From: Bacillus sp. T33-2
Lineage (GTDB): Bacteria > Bacillota > Bacilli > Bacillales > Cytobacillaceae
Direction of reading: 5' to 3'
DNA length: 64,000 nt
NCBI RefSeq assembly: GCF_002860205.1
Contig: NZ_PGVB01000002.1
Coordinates: 124,001-188,000 of the forward strand
Made by a program: the position numbers and the translations under genes. Below, piece by piece: positions 1 to 9,694 of this stretch (its first letter is position 1; each line of letters opens with the position of its first letter). The notes beneath the pieces are model-generated. The model made no database searches. It had not been told where the DNA came from and was given only the letters and a program-made list of their open reading frames with translations.

Positions 1-2
1 TA

Positions 3-3000
3 ATTTCTGCAGTGGAAACGTTAAATGATCTGGCGACTGTATCAGCTAAAGCGATAGATACATTCGGCTTATTATCAGGAGTGTTTGGAACGCTTGGTGT
101 TGCAACTGTACTATTGAGTACAAAGTTTAGAACATTCACCACAGCATTAATATTTGGCACTTCCACCATGTCAAGAACAGCATTAGTTACTAGTGGATTA
201 TCTGGGGTTATGACAAGATTAGGAGTAGCGACTGCTGGTGCGACTGCCGCTTTACGTGGATTAGCTTCTGCCACAATTGTTGGAGCTGCATTTGTAGCAG
301 TTGGTTTTGCTATTGAGAAATTAATCGGCTTATATGCTGATGCTAAGCAAAAACAAGAAGAATTTGAAGCGTCTCAACAAAAGAATATCGATGCCCTCAC
401 TTCAAATAAGGCTCAGACTGAAGAATTAATTACTGCATATAAACGACTATCAAATGAACGCGACAACGGCTCTTGGGACAATGAGAAAGAAACAGAATAC
501 CTGCAAATCCAACAACAACTGGGAGACACCTTCCCTTCTCTCATTAGTCATATCGATGCTACTGGTCAAGCACATATAAAATCTGCTGAATTAATAGATA
601 AGGAAATCCAGGCTACCAAAGAGTTATTAGACCTCAAACGAGAAGAAATTAAACTTAAAGCCTTGGAATCATTTGAGGATAACATAGACCAACGTGACGG
701 ATTCTTTGGATTAGAAGCAGACATTAAGAATAAAAGAGAGCAGATTAAAGAGTTAGAAAAAGTTGCAAAGCCAACAATTGTTAATCAAGCAAAACAAGAA
801 TTACTGCAACTTGAAAATGAATTTGCAACAACTGCTCTAAAAATTACTGATGAAGTTTTAAAAGTATCTGAAGCCTACAATAAACTTGAAATTGACCCAA
901 CTATTCAACAAAGTGTACAAGGCTTTATTTCTTCATTAGATTTTACTAAATTAAATGCATCTGAACTTGAAGGTTTCTCGATTAAACTATCTGGTTTAGT
1001 GGATAAACTTCAAGATGCATACAGTTCCGGCGATTCATCAGGGTTTGATAATGCAAAACGAGGAATACAAGGTTTAGTTAGTGAAATGGGAGTCCTTAAC
1101 ACTAATGGTACAACCATGAATCTGACTATGGATAAGGTCAAAGAAGCAGTTGAACGTGCTGCCAATATGACTTATGTTGGTGCAGATGGTACAGATGTCC
1201 TTTCTGATGCAATGGATGGTGCCGCAAACTCAGCTTCAAACCTAGCAAACGCCCAAGAAGAATTTGAAACTGCAGCAGAACGACTAGTCAGCGTGTCCGA
1301 AAATCAACTAGACTCCCTTTATGAACTTATCGGTAGCTACAAAGTCCTTTCTCAAATGGAAAGTAACAGCGCACAGACTTCCGCAGAATTACAATCTGTT
1401 CTTGAACAATTATCGGCATCATATCCTCATCTTGTAAAAGGTAAAGAAGTTAATCTAGCAATTCTTGAAGAAGAGGCTCGTGCAAATGACATTCTCTTGA
1501 AAGCAACAGAGGATTTACTTAAAGGCACATTGACTGTTGAACAAACAAAAACTGCTACAACTGCTATACAAGCAAAGAGACGAATTGATATTCTCAAACA
1601 AGAACTAGCAGCACAGAATGCAATTGTTCAGAAGTTTAATGAAATGTCCAAGACACTTGCTGATAACGCAAATACACTTGAACAAGAAAAATTAGCAACT
1701 AGAGCATATCAAAGAGCAAAAGGTTTACAGGTAGATATTGATTTAAGCATACCTGATTACCAAAATACAATTGATAATCTTGCTAATTCTATTGACTATC
1801 ATGGTAGAAATACAGAGGCAGTCAAAAAAACATCCAAAGAATATGAGCATTCTGCCTATTTCTCAGATAAGTTCAAACAAGCCTTAGAAACACTTAATTT
1901 GGAACTAGAGAAACAAGAAGCAATCCAAGCCAGGTTCCCTAAGCATTCTAGGGAATATCAAGATGCATTAAGGGCAGAACTCGGTTTACTCGAACAAAAG
2001 AAGACATTACTTCAAGAGCAAGCAAAATCACTTGATGCTCAAATCCGTTCGGGTAGAATTCAACAAACCGGATTAGTAACAAGTAAGTCATCCTCTCCTA
2101 CTGTTACTACTTCATCAGCACCATCAAGTGTAGGGAGCTACTACCTTAACAATTTCCGAGTCACTTCTCAATATGGTGAAAACAGAGGTAGTTACACTCA
2201 TAAGGGACTTGATTTAGCCAACGGTAAACAAGGAGATCCGGTCAAATCCCTTCAATCTGGTAAAGTCATAACTGCAACGTACAGTAAATCTGCTGGTTAT
2301 TGGGTAGTCGTTCAACAAGATGATGGAACTGTTGCTAAGTACATGCATTTGCAAAATGGTCTGAATGTGTCAGCAGGTCAACGTGTTTCGGCAGGTCAAC
2401 AGTTAGGTAAAGTCGGTAATACTGGTCAATCAACTGGTGCTCATCTTCATCTTCAAATTGAACAAAATGGCAAAACAATCAATCCGCTAGATTATCTAAA
2501 ATCATCAAATGTCTCTGTGTCATCTTCTGCATCTGATGCTTCCAGAGCGGCTGCGGAAAACTTGCAAAACATTGACGAAGCTAGGTCGGAATTAATTCAA
2601 TTACAACAAGATATTGTTGGAATCGAAAATGAAATGCAAGAACTCGAATTGGCTCTCGTTCAAACCGTTACAGCAGAGCAAGACCGTAAAATTAATTCAT
2701 ATCGTGACGATTTGGCTAACTTCGACTTACAACAAAGTCGTGTGGATGAATTGTCACAAACTTGGAGAAATTTAGAAAAAGAAAGAATTCTAGCATTTGA
2801 AGCTCAAAGACACTTGCAACAATCAACAATTGATTATTTGAATTTCGAAATAAGAAATAACCAAAAACTTACTGCTGCACAAAAATCACAACTAGAAGAA
2901 GAAATACTAGATCGTACTCAAGCACTTCATCAGATACAACAGTCAATTGAATCGAGCAACAAGGCAATTAAGCAATCTTATGAAAAAGTTGCAGATGAAG

Positions 3001-4088
3001 TAGTTGATATCTATAAAAAAGCAATTGAAATTCGTCGTGATGAAGCAATAAAGGCATTAGATGATGAATTGGATGCGTTTGAAAAGTCACATGATCGTAA
3101 AATGGATTTGCTTGATGAAGAATTATCAGCCTATGAAAAAATTATTGACAAGCAAAAAGAGTCACTTGACCAACAAAAAGATGAAGAAGATTGGAACAAG
3201 TCATTATCGGAGCGTCAAAAAGAACTTCAAGAATTGCAAAAAGAATTTAATGTTTGGTCAAAAGATGATTCTGTGGCAGGTAGGCAAAGAGCATCGGAAA
3301 TTTCAGAAGAGATTGCTGAGATGCAAGATGAAATCAATGAAATGATGCGTGATAGACAATATGATCTACAACAAGATGCTCTTGATAAACTACTTAAAGA
3401 TAAACAAGAGCAAATTAACAAAGAAAAGGAAATGGAAGATCAAGCATATGAAACAGGAAAGGCACAATTAGACCGTCAACGTGAAGAGTTAAATCAACAT
3501 TACGATAATTTATTGAATGACGAACGTGCCTTCGCTGAAATGCGTAATCAAATACTTGCAGGTAATATTAATAGCATCACAGAACAACTTAGAAACTTTT
3601 CTTCCTATGTTTCTGGTCATATGCAATCTATTGGTCAAAGCATCTCTGAAAATTTAATTGATAAAATTTCTGAGGCACAATTTTTATTAAGTGGATTAAG
3701 TGGAGGAGTTTCTAGTGGCGGTTCGACATCTAATCTTGCATCGCTCTTGGAACAATTAAAACAAAACGGCTTCGCTAAAGGTGGCAGTGTGCCACATGAT
3801 GGGCTTACATTCGTACATGGTGGAGAACGAGTATTGAACAAGGAAGATCATAAGAAATTTGAATCTATGATGAAATTTATTGATAAGGCTAAATTATGGA
3901 TTCAGCCTATGATTAAACAACCTTCAATGCCAATGCTTCCAAATTTAGCAGCCAATAGTAATAGGACTATAAATATATCCATGCCTGTTACGATAGAAAA
4001 TTTAAATGGTAATAGACAAGGTGCAAATGAGTTTCTAGATACCATTAACAAAGGATTGAATCAGTTAGGGGTGATTCGTAAACTATGA
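3..4088 (+). CDS. Phage tail tape measure protein with internal M23 peptidase domain (5' partial)
   Basis: The frame is open to the left window edge, so the N-terminus is missing; about 1360 residues are visible. Hydrophobic segments near the visible start are followed by long Gln/Glu/Lys-rich coiled coils, the usual build of a siphovirus tape measure, which sets tail length and is threaded through the tail tube. In the middle (about bases 2150-2500) lies an M23/LytM-like domain with HKGLD and HLHLQI motifs carrying the zinc ligands, probably for local peptidoglycan cleavage during DNA entry. A GGxxxP-like C-terminus (KGGSVPHDGLTFVHGGERV) is typical of the family. It overlaps the next gene by 4 bases (ATGA), implying coupled translation. 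Confidence 0.93.
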   Translation: MSAVETLNDLATVSAKAIDTFGLLSGVFGTLGVATVLLSTKFRTFTTALIFGTSTMSRTALVTSGLSGVMTRLGVATAGATAALRGLASATIVGAAFVAVGFAIEKLIGLYADAKQKQEEFEASQQKNIDALTSNKAQTEELITAYKRLSNERDNGSWDNEKETEYLQIQQQLGDTFPSLISHIDATGQAHIKSAELIDKEIQATKELLDLKREEIKLKALESFEDNIDQRDGFFGLEADIKNKREQIKELEKVAKPTIVNQAKQELLQLENEFATTALKITDEVLKVSEAYNKLEIDPTIQQSVQGFISSLDFTKLNASELEGFSIKLSGLVDKLQDAYSSGDSSGFDNAKRGIQGLVSEMGVLNTNGTTMNLTMDKVKEAVERAANMTYVGADGTDVLSDAMDGAANSASNLANAQEEFETAAERLVSVSENQLDSLYELIGSYKVLSQMESNSAQTSAELQSVLEQLSASYPHLVKGKEVNLAILEEEARANDILLKATEDLLKGTLTVEQTKTATTAIQAKRRIDILKQELAAQNAIVQKFNEMSKTLADNANTLEQEKLATRAYQRAKGLQVDIDLSIPDYQNTIDNLANSIDYHGRNTEAVKKTSKEYEHSAYFSDKFKQALETLNLELEKQEAIQARFPKHSREYQDALRAELGLLEQKKTLLQEQAKSLDAQIRSGRIQQTGLVTSKSSSPTVTTSSAPSSVGSYYLNNFRVTSQYGENRGSYTHKGLDLANGKQGDPVKSLQSGKVITATYSKSAGYWVVVQQDDGTVAKYMHLQNGLNVSAGQRVSAGQQLGKVGNTGQSTGAHLHLQIEQNGKTINPLDYLKSSNVSVSSSASDASRAAAENLQNIDEARSELIQLQQDIVGIENEMQELELALVQTVTAEQDRKINSYRDDLANFDLQQSRVDELSQTWRNLEKERILAFEAQRHLQQSTIDYLNFEIRNNQKLTAAQKSQLEEEILDRTQALHQIQQSIESSNKAIKQSYEKVADEVVDIYKKAIEIRRDEAIKALDDELDAFEKSHDRKMDLLDEELSAYEKIIDKQKESLDQQKDEEDWNKSLSERQKELQELQKEFNVWSKDDSVAGRQRASEISEEIAEMQDEINEMMRDRQYDLQQDALDKLLKDKQEQINKEKEMEDQAYETGKAQLDRQREELNQHYDNLLNDERAFAEMRNQILAGNINSITEQLRNFSSYVSGHMQSIGQSISENLIDKISEAQFLLSGLSGGVSSGGSTSNLASLLEQLKQNGFAKGGSVPHDGLTFVHGGERVLNKEDHKKFESMMKFIDKAKLWIQPMIKQPSMPMLPNLAANSNRTINISMPVTIENLNGNRQGANEFLDTINKGLNQLGVIRKL

Positions 4089-4843
4089 GGGAAAGTATAA
4101 GCATTGTTTATGATGGGATACATTTGTTGGAAGAAAACGGTATTCAAATAAATGATGATTCTGGTTTATTTACTGAAGCATTCATAGCAACTAAGACCAT
4201 AAATGAAGAAAAAATACGTGGCAAGGATGAACCTTACTATTTTGGAGTGGAAAGAGAACCTCTCTCTTTCCCTCTTTCTTTTTATTTTGATGAAAGTTTA
4301 TCTGATGAACGCAGACGAGAAATTGCTAGGTTGTTAGATAAAGAATATTATAAACCCCTCTTTTCTGTCGATGACCCACAAAGAATATATTATGCAATGT
4401 GTGTTGACAGTTCGCAACATATTCATAATGGGATTCAAATGGGATATGTTACTTTAAATTTTCGTACTAACTCCCCATATGCATACAGCCCTGTTTATTT
4501 TGATGAATTTGATTTTAGTGAAAACACTGTAGACGGAACTGAATTTACATTCGTAAATAATGGAGATATGGAATGCAAACCATATTTAAGTATTACTATG
4601 ATAGAAAATGGGGATTTAAAGATTGTTAATTTTTCAAACAGTGGACAAGAATTTAAGTTTACTAGTTTAGTTAAAGATGAGATAGTCACTGTTGATTGTG
4701 AAAGTGAAGAAATTGATTCTAGTATAACTTATCGCTTTGATGACTTTAACGATCAATATCTATCGTTTGTCCGTGGAAATAATTATCTAAAAATATACGG
4801 GAAATGTTTAATTAAACTAAAATACCAATTCAAAATGAAATAA
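4085..4843 (+). CDS. Distal tail protein (Dit-like phage tail component)
   Basis: A 252-residue protein between the tape measure and tail-tip genes, the canonical place of Dit (siphovirus tail component family). The beginning (SISIVYDGIHLLEENGIQI) and the central GYVTLNFRTNSPYAYSP stretch resemble Dit proteins, which form the hexameric hub joining the tail tube to the tip. Its ATG overlaps the tape measure stop codon. No extra carbohydrate-binding insert is obvious, so it is the classical short form. Identification rests on family resemblance and synteny. Confidence 0.85.
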   Translation: MRESISIVYDGIHLLEENGIQINDDSGLFTEAFIATKTINEEKIRGKDEPYYFGVEREPLSFPLSFYFDESLSDERRREIARLLDKEYYKPLFSVDDPQRIYYAMCVDSSQHIHNGIQMGYVTLNFRTNSPYAYSPVYFDEFDFSENTVDGTEFTFVNNGDMECKPYLSITMIENGDLKIVNFSNSGQEFKFTSLVKDEIVTVDCESEEIDSSITYRFDDFNDQYLSFVRGNNYLKIYGKCLIKLKYQFKMK

Positions 4844-4867
4844 TCTAATGTGAAAAGGAGGTCGCGC

Positions 4868-7800
4868 ATGTTCGGTGTTATTGATACATCATTAAAACCA
4901 ATAGAACCTCAAATATTTTTAGCCAAGCCAAACAGACAGATTATTGGTAAGCTAAATAAACATTTCATTTATGGCAAAAGTCAAACTATCAACTTAGGCA
5001 ATTTAAATGAAATAACCTTTAATATGCCTTACGAAATAGAAAAAAAAATTGATCATACGCTTGTACGAAATCCATACATAGATAAAGTATTAGAGCGTTT
5101 CTTATTAAAGGTTCAGTCAGATGATACTGTTGAATGGTATATCATTAATGAAATTAAAGATGACATTAGTGATTCCGGTGATATAAAATCTGCTCATGCT
5201 TTTAGTTTGGGATACGAATTAGCAGATAAATTAATACGTAATTATAATGTTACATCATATAGTTTATGGCAAGTTTCAAATGAAACCATAGACGATACAC
5301 TGTGGTCAATCGGTGAAGTTGATCCAATATTCGAAGGAAAATTTCGCAGTTTTGATATATCGGAAGCAACTGCTCTAGACTTTATATCTCAAATTGCTGA
5401 AACGTTTGGAGCATTAATTGAATATGACACGGTTAATCGAAAAATTCATTTCCGTGATCCAGCCAAAGTAGGTACTAAACAATCATTAACCATTGGATAC
5501 GGTAAATATTTAAAATCACTAGGAAAAACTTCTAACAGTGATGAAATGGTTACACGTTTATATGTGTATGGAAAAGATGGATTATCTATTAATCGTGTTA
5601 ATCCAGCAGGCGCATCTTATTTAGAAGATTTTTCCTATTTTATGTTTCCATTCGAACGTGATGAAAACAGAAACGTAATTCAACACAGTAAATATATGAG
5701 TGATAGTTTGTGTCATGCGATATTGGATTACAATGACTTAATTGCTTCTAAAGATGGCGTATTTGATTCGTTATTGGATCAACAGGAAGCATTACAAGAA
5801 CAGTTAACTATAGAAAATACCGAGATGTTTAATCTCAATACACAATTAAAGATTATTCAGTCCACATTAGATGTACAAAGAGCACATGACTCATTCTTCT
5901 ATCGTGACAGTACATATAACAATCAATCTGATACTATTGGATATGGGCTAACTAAAACAAGTTATAATGCAGTTATGCTAAAGGTACATTCAAACCAGTT
6001 GTCTATTAATATTGATGGCACACCTATAACCATCCCTACTCTCAATCAATGGTTTGTTGCTAAGAAAATAACAGACCAGGAAATAACACATACCAATGTG
6101 AGTGGCACAGGTAGAATTGAAATTCAAATTGTTGAAATAAGTCTTGATGAATTCAATGGAAATGATAACAATGTCATTCTGACTCGCTATAATGAATTTA
6201 TTAAACAAGCGGAAGTTAATGCCAAGCAAGTTGAAATTGACGGTATTAAATTACAAATTACGTCCGTTGAAAATCAAATTAAGGAATTTCAAAATGAAAT
6301 TTCAATTGAAAACAATTTCACGCCGGAACAAATCAAAGAGCGTACACAGTTTACAATTCGCAGAACATGGACGGATGAAAATTACTTCGATGATAAAGAG
6401 CTTTTGGAAGCGTCAAAAGAAAAATTCTTAGAATATAAATTACCTAAAACGGTAATCAACTTAGATATCATAAATTTCCTTCAAGTCCTAGAAGAACAGC
6501 GTAATTGGGATAAATTATCTATAGGCGATGAAATTGGGATACGTTATGACAAAATCAAAGTAGATATCAGAGCCAAAATAACGCAAATTACCTTTGATTA
6601 TGATAGCCAGTCTATTCAATTGACCATTGCTAATGTTAAAGATTTATTTGGTGACGCTGCTCGAATGTTAGAAATGCTAAAATCATCCTATTCTACTTCT
6701 ACATCGGTTGATTCATCAAAATATAAATGGAATGAAGCAGTTGATAAGGCGAGATTTGCCAATGATAAATTAAATCAAGCCTATGATGCAGCAGAACAGC
6801 GAATAACTGCTGGAGCAAAACAAACTATAGATATAAGTGAACGTGGCATGATTGTAAGAAGTCCAGATAACCCAAGCTATATGATAGTGATACAAGCTGG
6901 CGTAATGGGACTGTCATTAGATGGAGGTTTAAATTGGCAAACAGCTATCATGCCTGAAGGAATTGTAGCTCAAAGGTTAATCGGTAAAGCAATTATCGGT
7001 GAAAAGTTAGAAATTGGTGATGAAGAAGGAACGTTTCTAATCAAAGGCAACTTACTCACTCTTAAAGATAGAGAAGATATTACACGTCTATTACTTGGAG
7101 AATACCAAAATAACAAATTTGGTTTGAAATTATATAATAAATCAGGTCAAGATGTAATTATAGACGAGGACGGCATCCTTCAATCTTGGCAAGAAGGAAG
7201 AACAGATAATGTTGATGTAAATAATGGATTGTCATTGTATGTCTATATACCAGAAGAAACTCTATCCGTCCGAATAGCTAGATTAAGATTTAAATTATTA
7301 CCATTTCGTTCTTACTCACGCACAACTGAAGCCGGTGGTAGCAGTACACAGACATCATCAAGTGGTGGTGGGACAACTGCAACATCCAGTTCAGGCGGTG
7401 GGACAACTGCGACTAGCTCATCTGGAGGAGGAACAACAGCAACTAGTTCATCTGGTGGAGGGGTAAGTAAATCTACTGCTAGTGGTGGAGGGGCATCAAC
7501 AACATCAGAGTTTAAAACATTTATAGAATTTTCGGCAATGTCAGGTGTTCCACAAAATTCTGTCGGTACAGAAAATTGGGGATACCATCTTCACGAGGTA
7601 CGTTTTTCAGGAGAGCCTTTTGGACATGCACACACAATAAATATACCTTCTCATTCGCATAATTTTGATGTTCCCAGCCATTCACATTCAGTAACGATTG
7701 ATTCTCATACCCATAGTGTGAGTATTCCAAATCACACTCATGATGTATCTATTCCAAATCACACTCATGATGTATCTATTCCAAATCACAGCCATCCCAT

Positions 7801-8023
7801 TCTGCATGGAATTTATACAAGTACAAGTGCCTATGGTGTAGGAATTATTATAAATGGTATTGAGCGTACATTGGCATTGGGTGGAAAGTTTTATACTGAT
7901 GAACAAAACATTGACATTACTCAATATATGGCTGTAGGTGCATGGAATGAAATCACATTAACAAGTGAACGCCTGGGTAGAATTGACGGTAATATTTTCG
8001 TACAGGCTTTCATGGGCGTATAG
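4868..8023 (+). CDS. Tail-tip / tail spike protein (Tal-like, prophage endopeptidase family)
   Basis: About 1051 residues. The ATG at 4868 is preferred because AAAGGAGGT (4854-4862) lies just upstream; a GTG at 4850 would place the ribosome site inside the gene. The N-terminal 380 residues resemble the phage minor structural / tail endopeptidase region that docks on Dit. A coiled-coil centre follows, then a low-complexity Ser/Thr/Gly linker (about 7330-7490) and a His-rich part with repeated HSH/HTH motifs (about 7625-7795). The C-terminal domain ends in VQAFMGV. It probably binds the host receptor and plugs the tail. The extreme 3' end is duplicated about 1.3 kb downstream, at the end of the homing endonuclease gene. 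Confidence 0.85.
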   Translation: MFGVIDTSLKPIEPQIFLAKPNRQIIGKLNKHFIYGKSQTINLGNLNEITFNMPYEIEKKIDHTLVRNPYIDKVLERFLLKVQSDDTVEWYIINEIKDDISDSGDIKSAHAFSLGYELADKLIRNYNVTSYSLWQVSNETIDDTLWSIGEVDPIFEGKFRSFDISEATALDFISQIAETFGALIEYDTVNRKIHFRDPAKVGTKQSLTIGYGKYLKSLGKTSNSDEMVTRLYVYGKDGLSINRVNPAGASYLEDFSYFMFPFERDENRNVIQHSKYMSDSLCHAILDYNDLIASKDGVFDSLLDQQEALQEQLTIENTEMFNLNTQLKIIQSTLDVQRAHDSFFYRDSTYNNQSDTIGYGLTKTSYNAVMLKVHSNQLSINIDGTPITIPTLNQWFVAKKITDQEITHTNVSGTGRIEIQIVEISLDEFNGNDNNVILTRYNEFIKQAEVNAKQVEIDGIKLQITSVENQIKEFQNEISIENNFTPEQIKERTQFTIRRTWTDENYFDDKELLEASKEKFLEYKLPKTVINLDIINFLQVLEEQRNWDKLSIGDEIGIRYDKIKVDIRAKITQITFDYDSQSIQLTIANVKDLFGDAARMLEMLKSSYSTSTSVDSSKYKWNEAVDKARFANDKLNQAYDAAEQRITAGAKQTIDISERGMIVRSPDNPSYMIVIQAGVMGLSLDGGLNWQTAIMPEGIVAQRLIGKAIIGEKLEIGDEEGTFLIKGNLLTLKDREDITRLLLGEYQNNKFGLKLYNKSGQDVIIDEDGILQSWQEGRTDNVDVNNGLSLYVYIPEETLSVRIARLRFKLLPFRSYSRTTEAGGSSTQTSSSGGGTTATSSSGGGTTATSSSGGGTTATSSSGGGVSKSTASGGGASTTSEFKTFIEFSAMSGVPQNSVGTENWGYHLHEVRFSGEPFGHAHTINIPSHSHNFDVPSHSHSVTIDSHTHSVSIPNHTHDVSIPNHTHDVSIPNHSHPILHGIYTSTSAYGVGIIINGIERTLALGGKFYTDEQNIDITQYMAVGAWNEITLTSERLGRIDGNIFVQAFMGV
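7724..7791 (+). repeat. Tandem 27-bp coding repeats encoding IPNHTHDVS motifs
   Basis: Two exact 27-base units (7724-7750 and 7751-7777) and a partial third encode IPNHTHDVS in the tail-tip protein. With preceding looser copies (PSHSHNFDV, PSHSHSVTI, DSHTHSVSI) they make an array of HxH motifs. In T4 gp37, HxH motifs coordinate metal ions on the fibre axis; the same role here is inferred. Confidence 0.8.
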
Positions 8024-8069
8024 GGGGGGAATAAATAGAACTATATTAGAAGATAAAATTGAAATTTCT

Positions 8070-9362
8070 ATGCGTGGTATATCAACTGAGCGATATGAGA
8101 AGTTAGGATATGTAATACCTAAAAAAATAAACAAATTAGGAAAAGAAGTTATTGACTTTAGTAAAAACATACTAATAAAAGTAAAAGATTTAAGTGAAGG
8201 TAGTGACATAAGAGTTACTAAAGTGTGTGATGAATGTGGTAAAAAAATTGTAAATCAGAGATACGATTCTATAATAAGAAATAGAAAAAACGGTGATGGA
8301 ATAGATAGATGTAAAGAGTGCGGTGTTAAAAAATTAAAAGAAATTAACCGAACAAAACTTCCCTCTTATGGAGAGTCATTAGAATTTTATTGTAAAAATA
8401 ATTCAATAGAGCATTTATTGAATGACTTCACTAAGAATAATTCTATATCGCCCGATAAAATTTTTAAGGGAAGTGGTAAGAAATATTTGTTTAAATGTCC
8501 AAAATGTAATTTTTTAAAGAAAACTGAAGCAAGAATTATAACACGTCAACAGTTTTCTTGTCTCAAATGTGGGGATGGAATTAGTTATCCTGAAAAGATT
8601 ATGGTAAATATGTTAATTCAGAGTGGAATAGATTTCATCTCTCACATTACGTTTAATTGGTCTTATAGCAAATTATATGACTTTTATATACCATCATTAA
8701 ATTTAATTATTGAAACCCACGGATCACAACATTACGATGGGGGTTTCGAATCTTTTGGTGGAAGAGATGTTTTAGAAGAACAAGAAAATGATAAATTAAA
8801 AGAAAAGTTAGCACGAGAAAATGGAATAGAGAATTACATAATAATTGATTGCAGAAAATCTGAATTAGAATGGATTAAGAAAAGTATAGTAAATAGTGAA
8901 CTAAAAAGTTTAATTGATTTATCCAATATTGACTGGTTAAAGTGTCATGAATATGCTTGCAATACCTTAGTGAAATTTGCGTGTGAACTATGGAATGAAG
9001 GCAAAACCACTGGAGAAATAGCTAATGAACTTAAATCAAACAGAAACACTATTGCAAAATACCTGAAACAAGGTACACAAATAGGCTGGTGCGACTATAG
9101 TGCTAAAGAAGGGTTAAGAAGGTCAAAAATAAATGCAGATAAAAAGAAAAGAAAACCAGTTATCCAATTTACATTAGACGGTAAGTATGTAAAAGAATGG
9201 GACAGTATAGTTGAAGTTGAAACAGAATTAGAAATACACAATTCAAAAATAACGGAAGTATGTAGGGGAAAACGAAATAAAACTGGTGGGTATAAATGGA
9301 TGTATAAGGAAGAGTTTATCAAAGAAGATACTTCTGCCATTCAAGCATTTATGGGCACATAA
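8070..9362 (+). CDS. Free-standing homing endonuclease, EDxHD (Vsr-like) family
   Basis: About 430 residues from the first good ATG. The family-like N-terminus (KIEISMRG, then YEKLGYVIPKK) starts earlier, so translation may begin at a non-standard ATA/ATT codon just after GGGGGGA at 8024-8030. Two Cys4 zinc elements (CDECG...CKECG and CPKC...CLKCG) precede a nuclease core. Its residues fit EDxHD: Glu at 8592 (YPEK), Asp at 8679 (YDFY), His at 8730 (QHY) and a later Asp in ENDKLKEK, as in I-Bth0305I. A helix-turn-helix (GEIANELKSNRNTIAKYL) and a NUMOD1-like module (GKYVKEWDSI...GGYKW) follow. The last residues AIQAFMGT copy the tail-tip C-terminus. Confidence 0.82.
   Translation: MRGISTERYEKLGYVIPKKINKLGKEVIDFSKNILIKVKDLSEGSDIRVTKVCDECGKKIVNQRYDSIIRNRKNGDGIDRCKECGVKKLKEINRTKLPSYGESLEFYCKNNSIEHLLNDFTKNNSISPDKIFKGSGKKYLFKCPKCNFLKKTEARIITRQQFSCLKCGDGISYPEKIMVNMLIQSGIDFISHITFNWSYSKLYDFYIPSLNLIIETHGSQHYDGGFESFGGRDVLEEQENDKLKEKLARENGIENYIIIDCRKSELEWIKKSIVNSELKSLIDLSNIDWLKCHEYACNTLVKFACELWNEGKTTGEIANELKSNRNTIAKYLKQGTQIGWCDYSAKEGLRRSKINADKKKRKPVIQFTLDGKYVKEWDSIVEVETELEIHNSKITEVCRGKRNKTGGYKWMYKEEFIKEDTSAIQAFMGT
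9336..9362 (+). repeat. Relic copy of the tail-tip gene 3' end
   Basis: Codons for AIQAFMGT-stop, fused in frame to the endonuclease, match VQAFMGV-stop at 8000-8023. The two differ mainly at third codon positions (cag/caa, gct/gca, ttc/ttt, tag/taa). It looks like the original 3' end of the tail gene, displaced when the endonuclease inserted and brought a recoded replacement end. Confidence 0.7.
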
Positions 9363-9399
9363 AATAATTTATACTAATACTCAATAAGGAGAAAATACT

Positions 9400-9576
9400 A
9401 TGGATGTAAGGGTTGTTACGCATAGCGGTGAAGACTTAACCATTAAAGTTGATGTGTATAATGCAGATGAATACGAAAGAAAATTAAACGATAATTCTAT
9501 CAATATGGTTAAAATAGGAGATATTGTGTTTGCTCGTATAGATGTGAAATTAGTTCAACCTATAATAACTAAATAA
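9400..9576 (+). CDS. Small phage protein, 58 aa, function unknown
   Basis: ATG at 9400 preceded by AAGGAG (9387-9392). The product starts MDVRVVTHSGEDLTIKVDV and ends KLVQPIITK. It is acidic, without membrane segments or Cys, and predicted mostly beta. It sits just after the homing endonuclease; small proteins of this kind often follow tail-tip genes. No family recognised. Confidence 0.6.
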   Translation: MDVRVVTHSGEDLTIKVDVYNADEYERKLNDNSINMVKIGDIVFARIDVKLVQPIITK

Positions 9577-9694
9577 GACTGCCCTTTTATTAGAGAATTG
9601 TATAAAAAATTTAAATATTCCGTAATTACTACTGTTAAATTTAGCCAAACTACTATATAATTTAATATATAAAGTATGTAGAGGTGATTTATTT

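Noticed and set aside
3061-3345. A 94-residue Lys/Met-rich frame inside the tape measure gene
   Set aside because: It is an overlapping frame of the coiled-coil coding sequence with unnatural composition and no ribosome site.
7965-9362. A self-splicing group I or group II intron inside the tail-tip gene
   Set aside because: The tail gene has its own stop at 8023 and the downstream end is a duplicate, not a continuation. No intron core elements were recognised, so a free-standing endonuclease insertion fits better.
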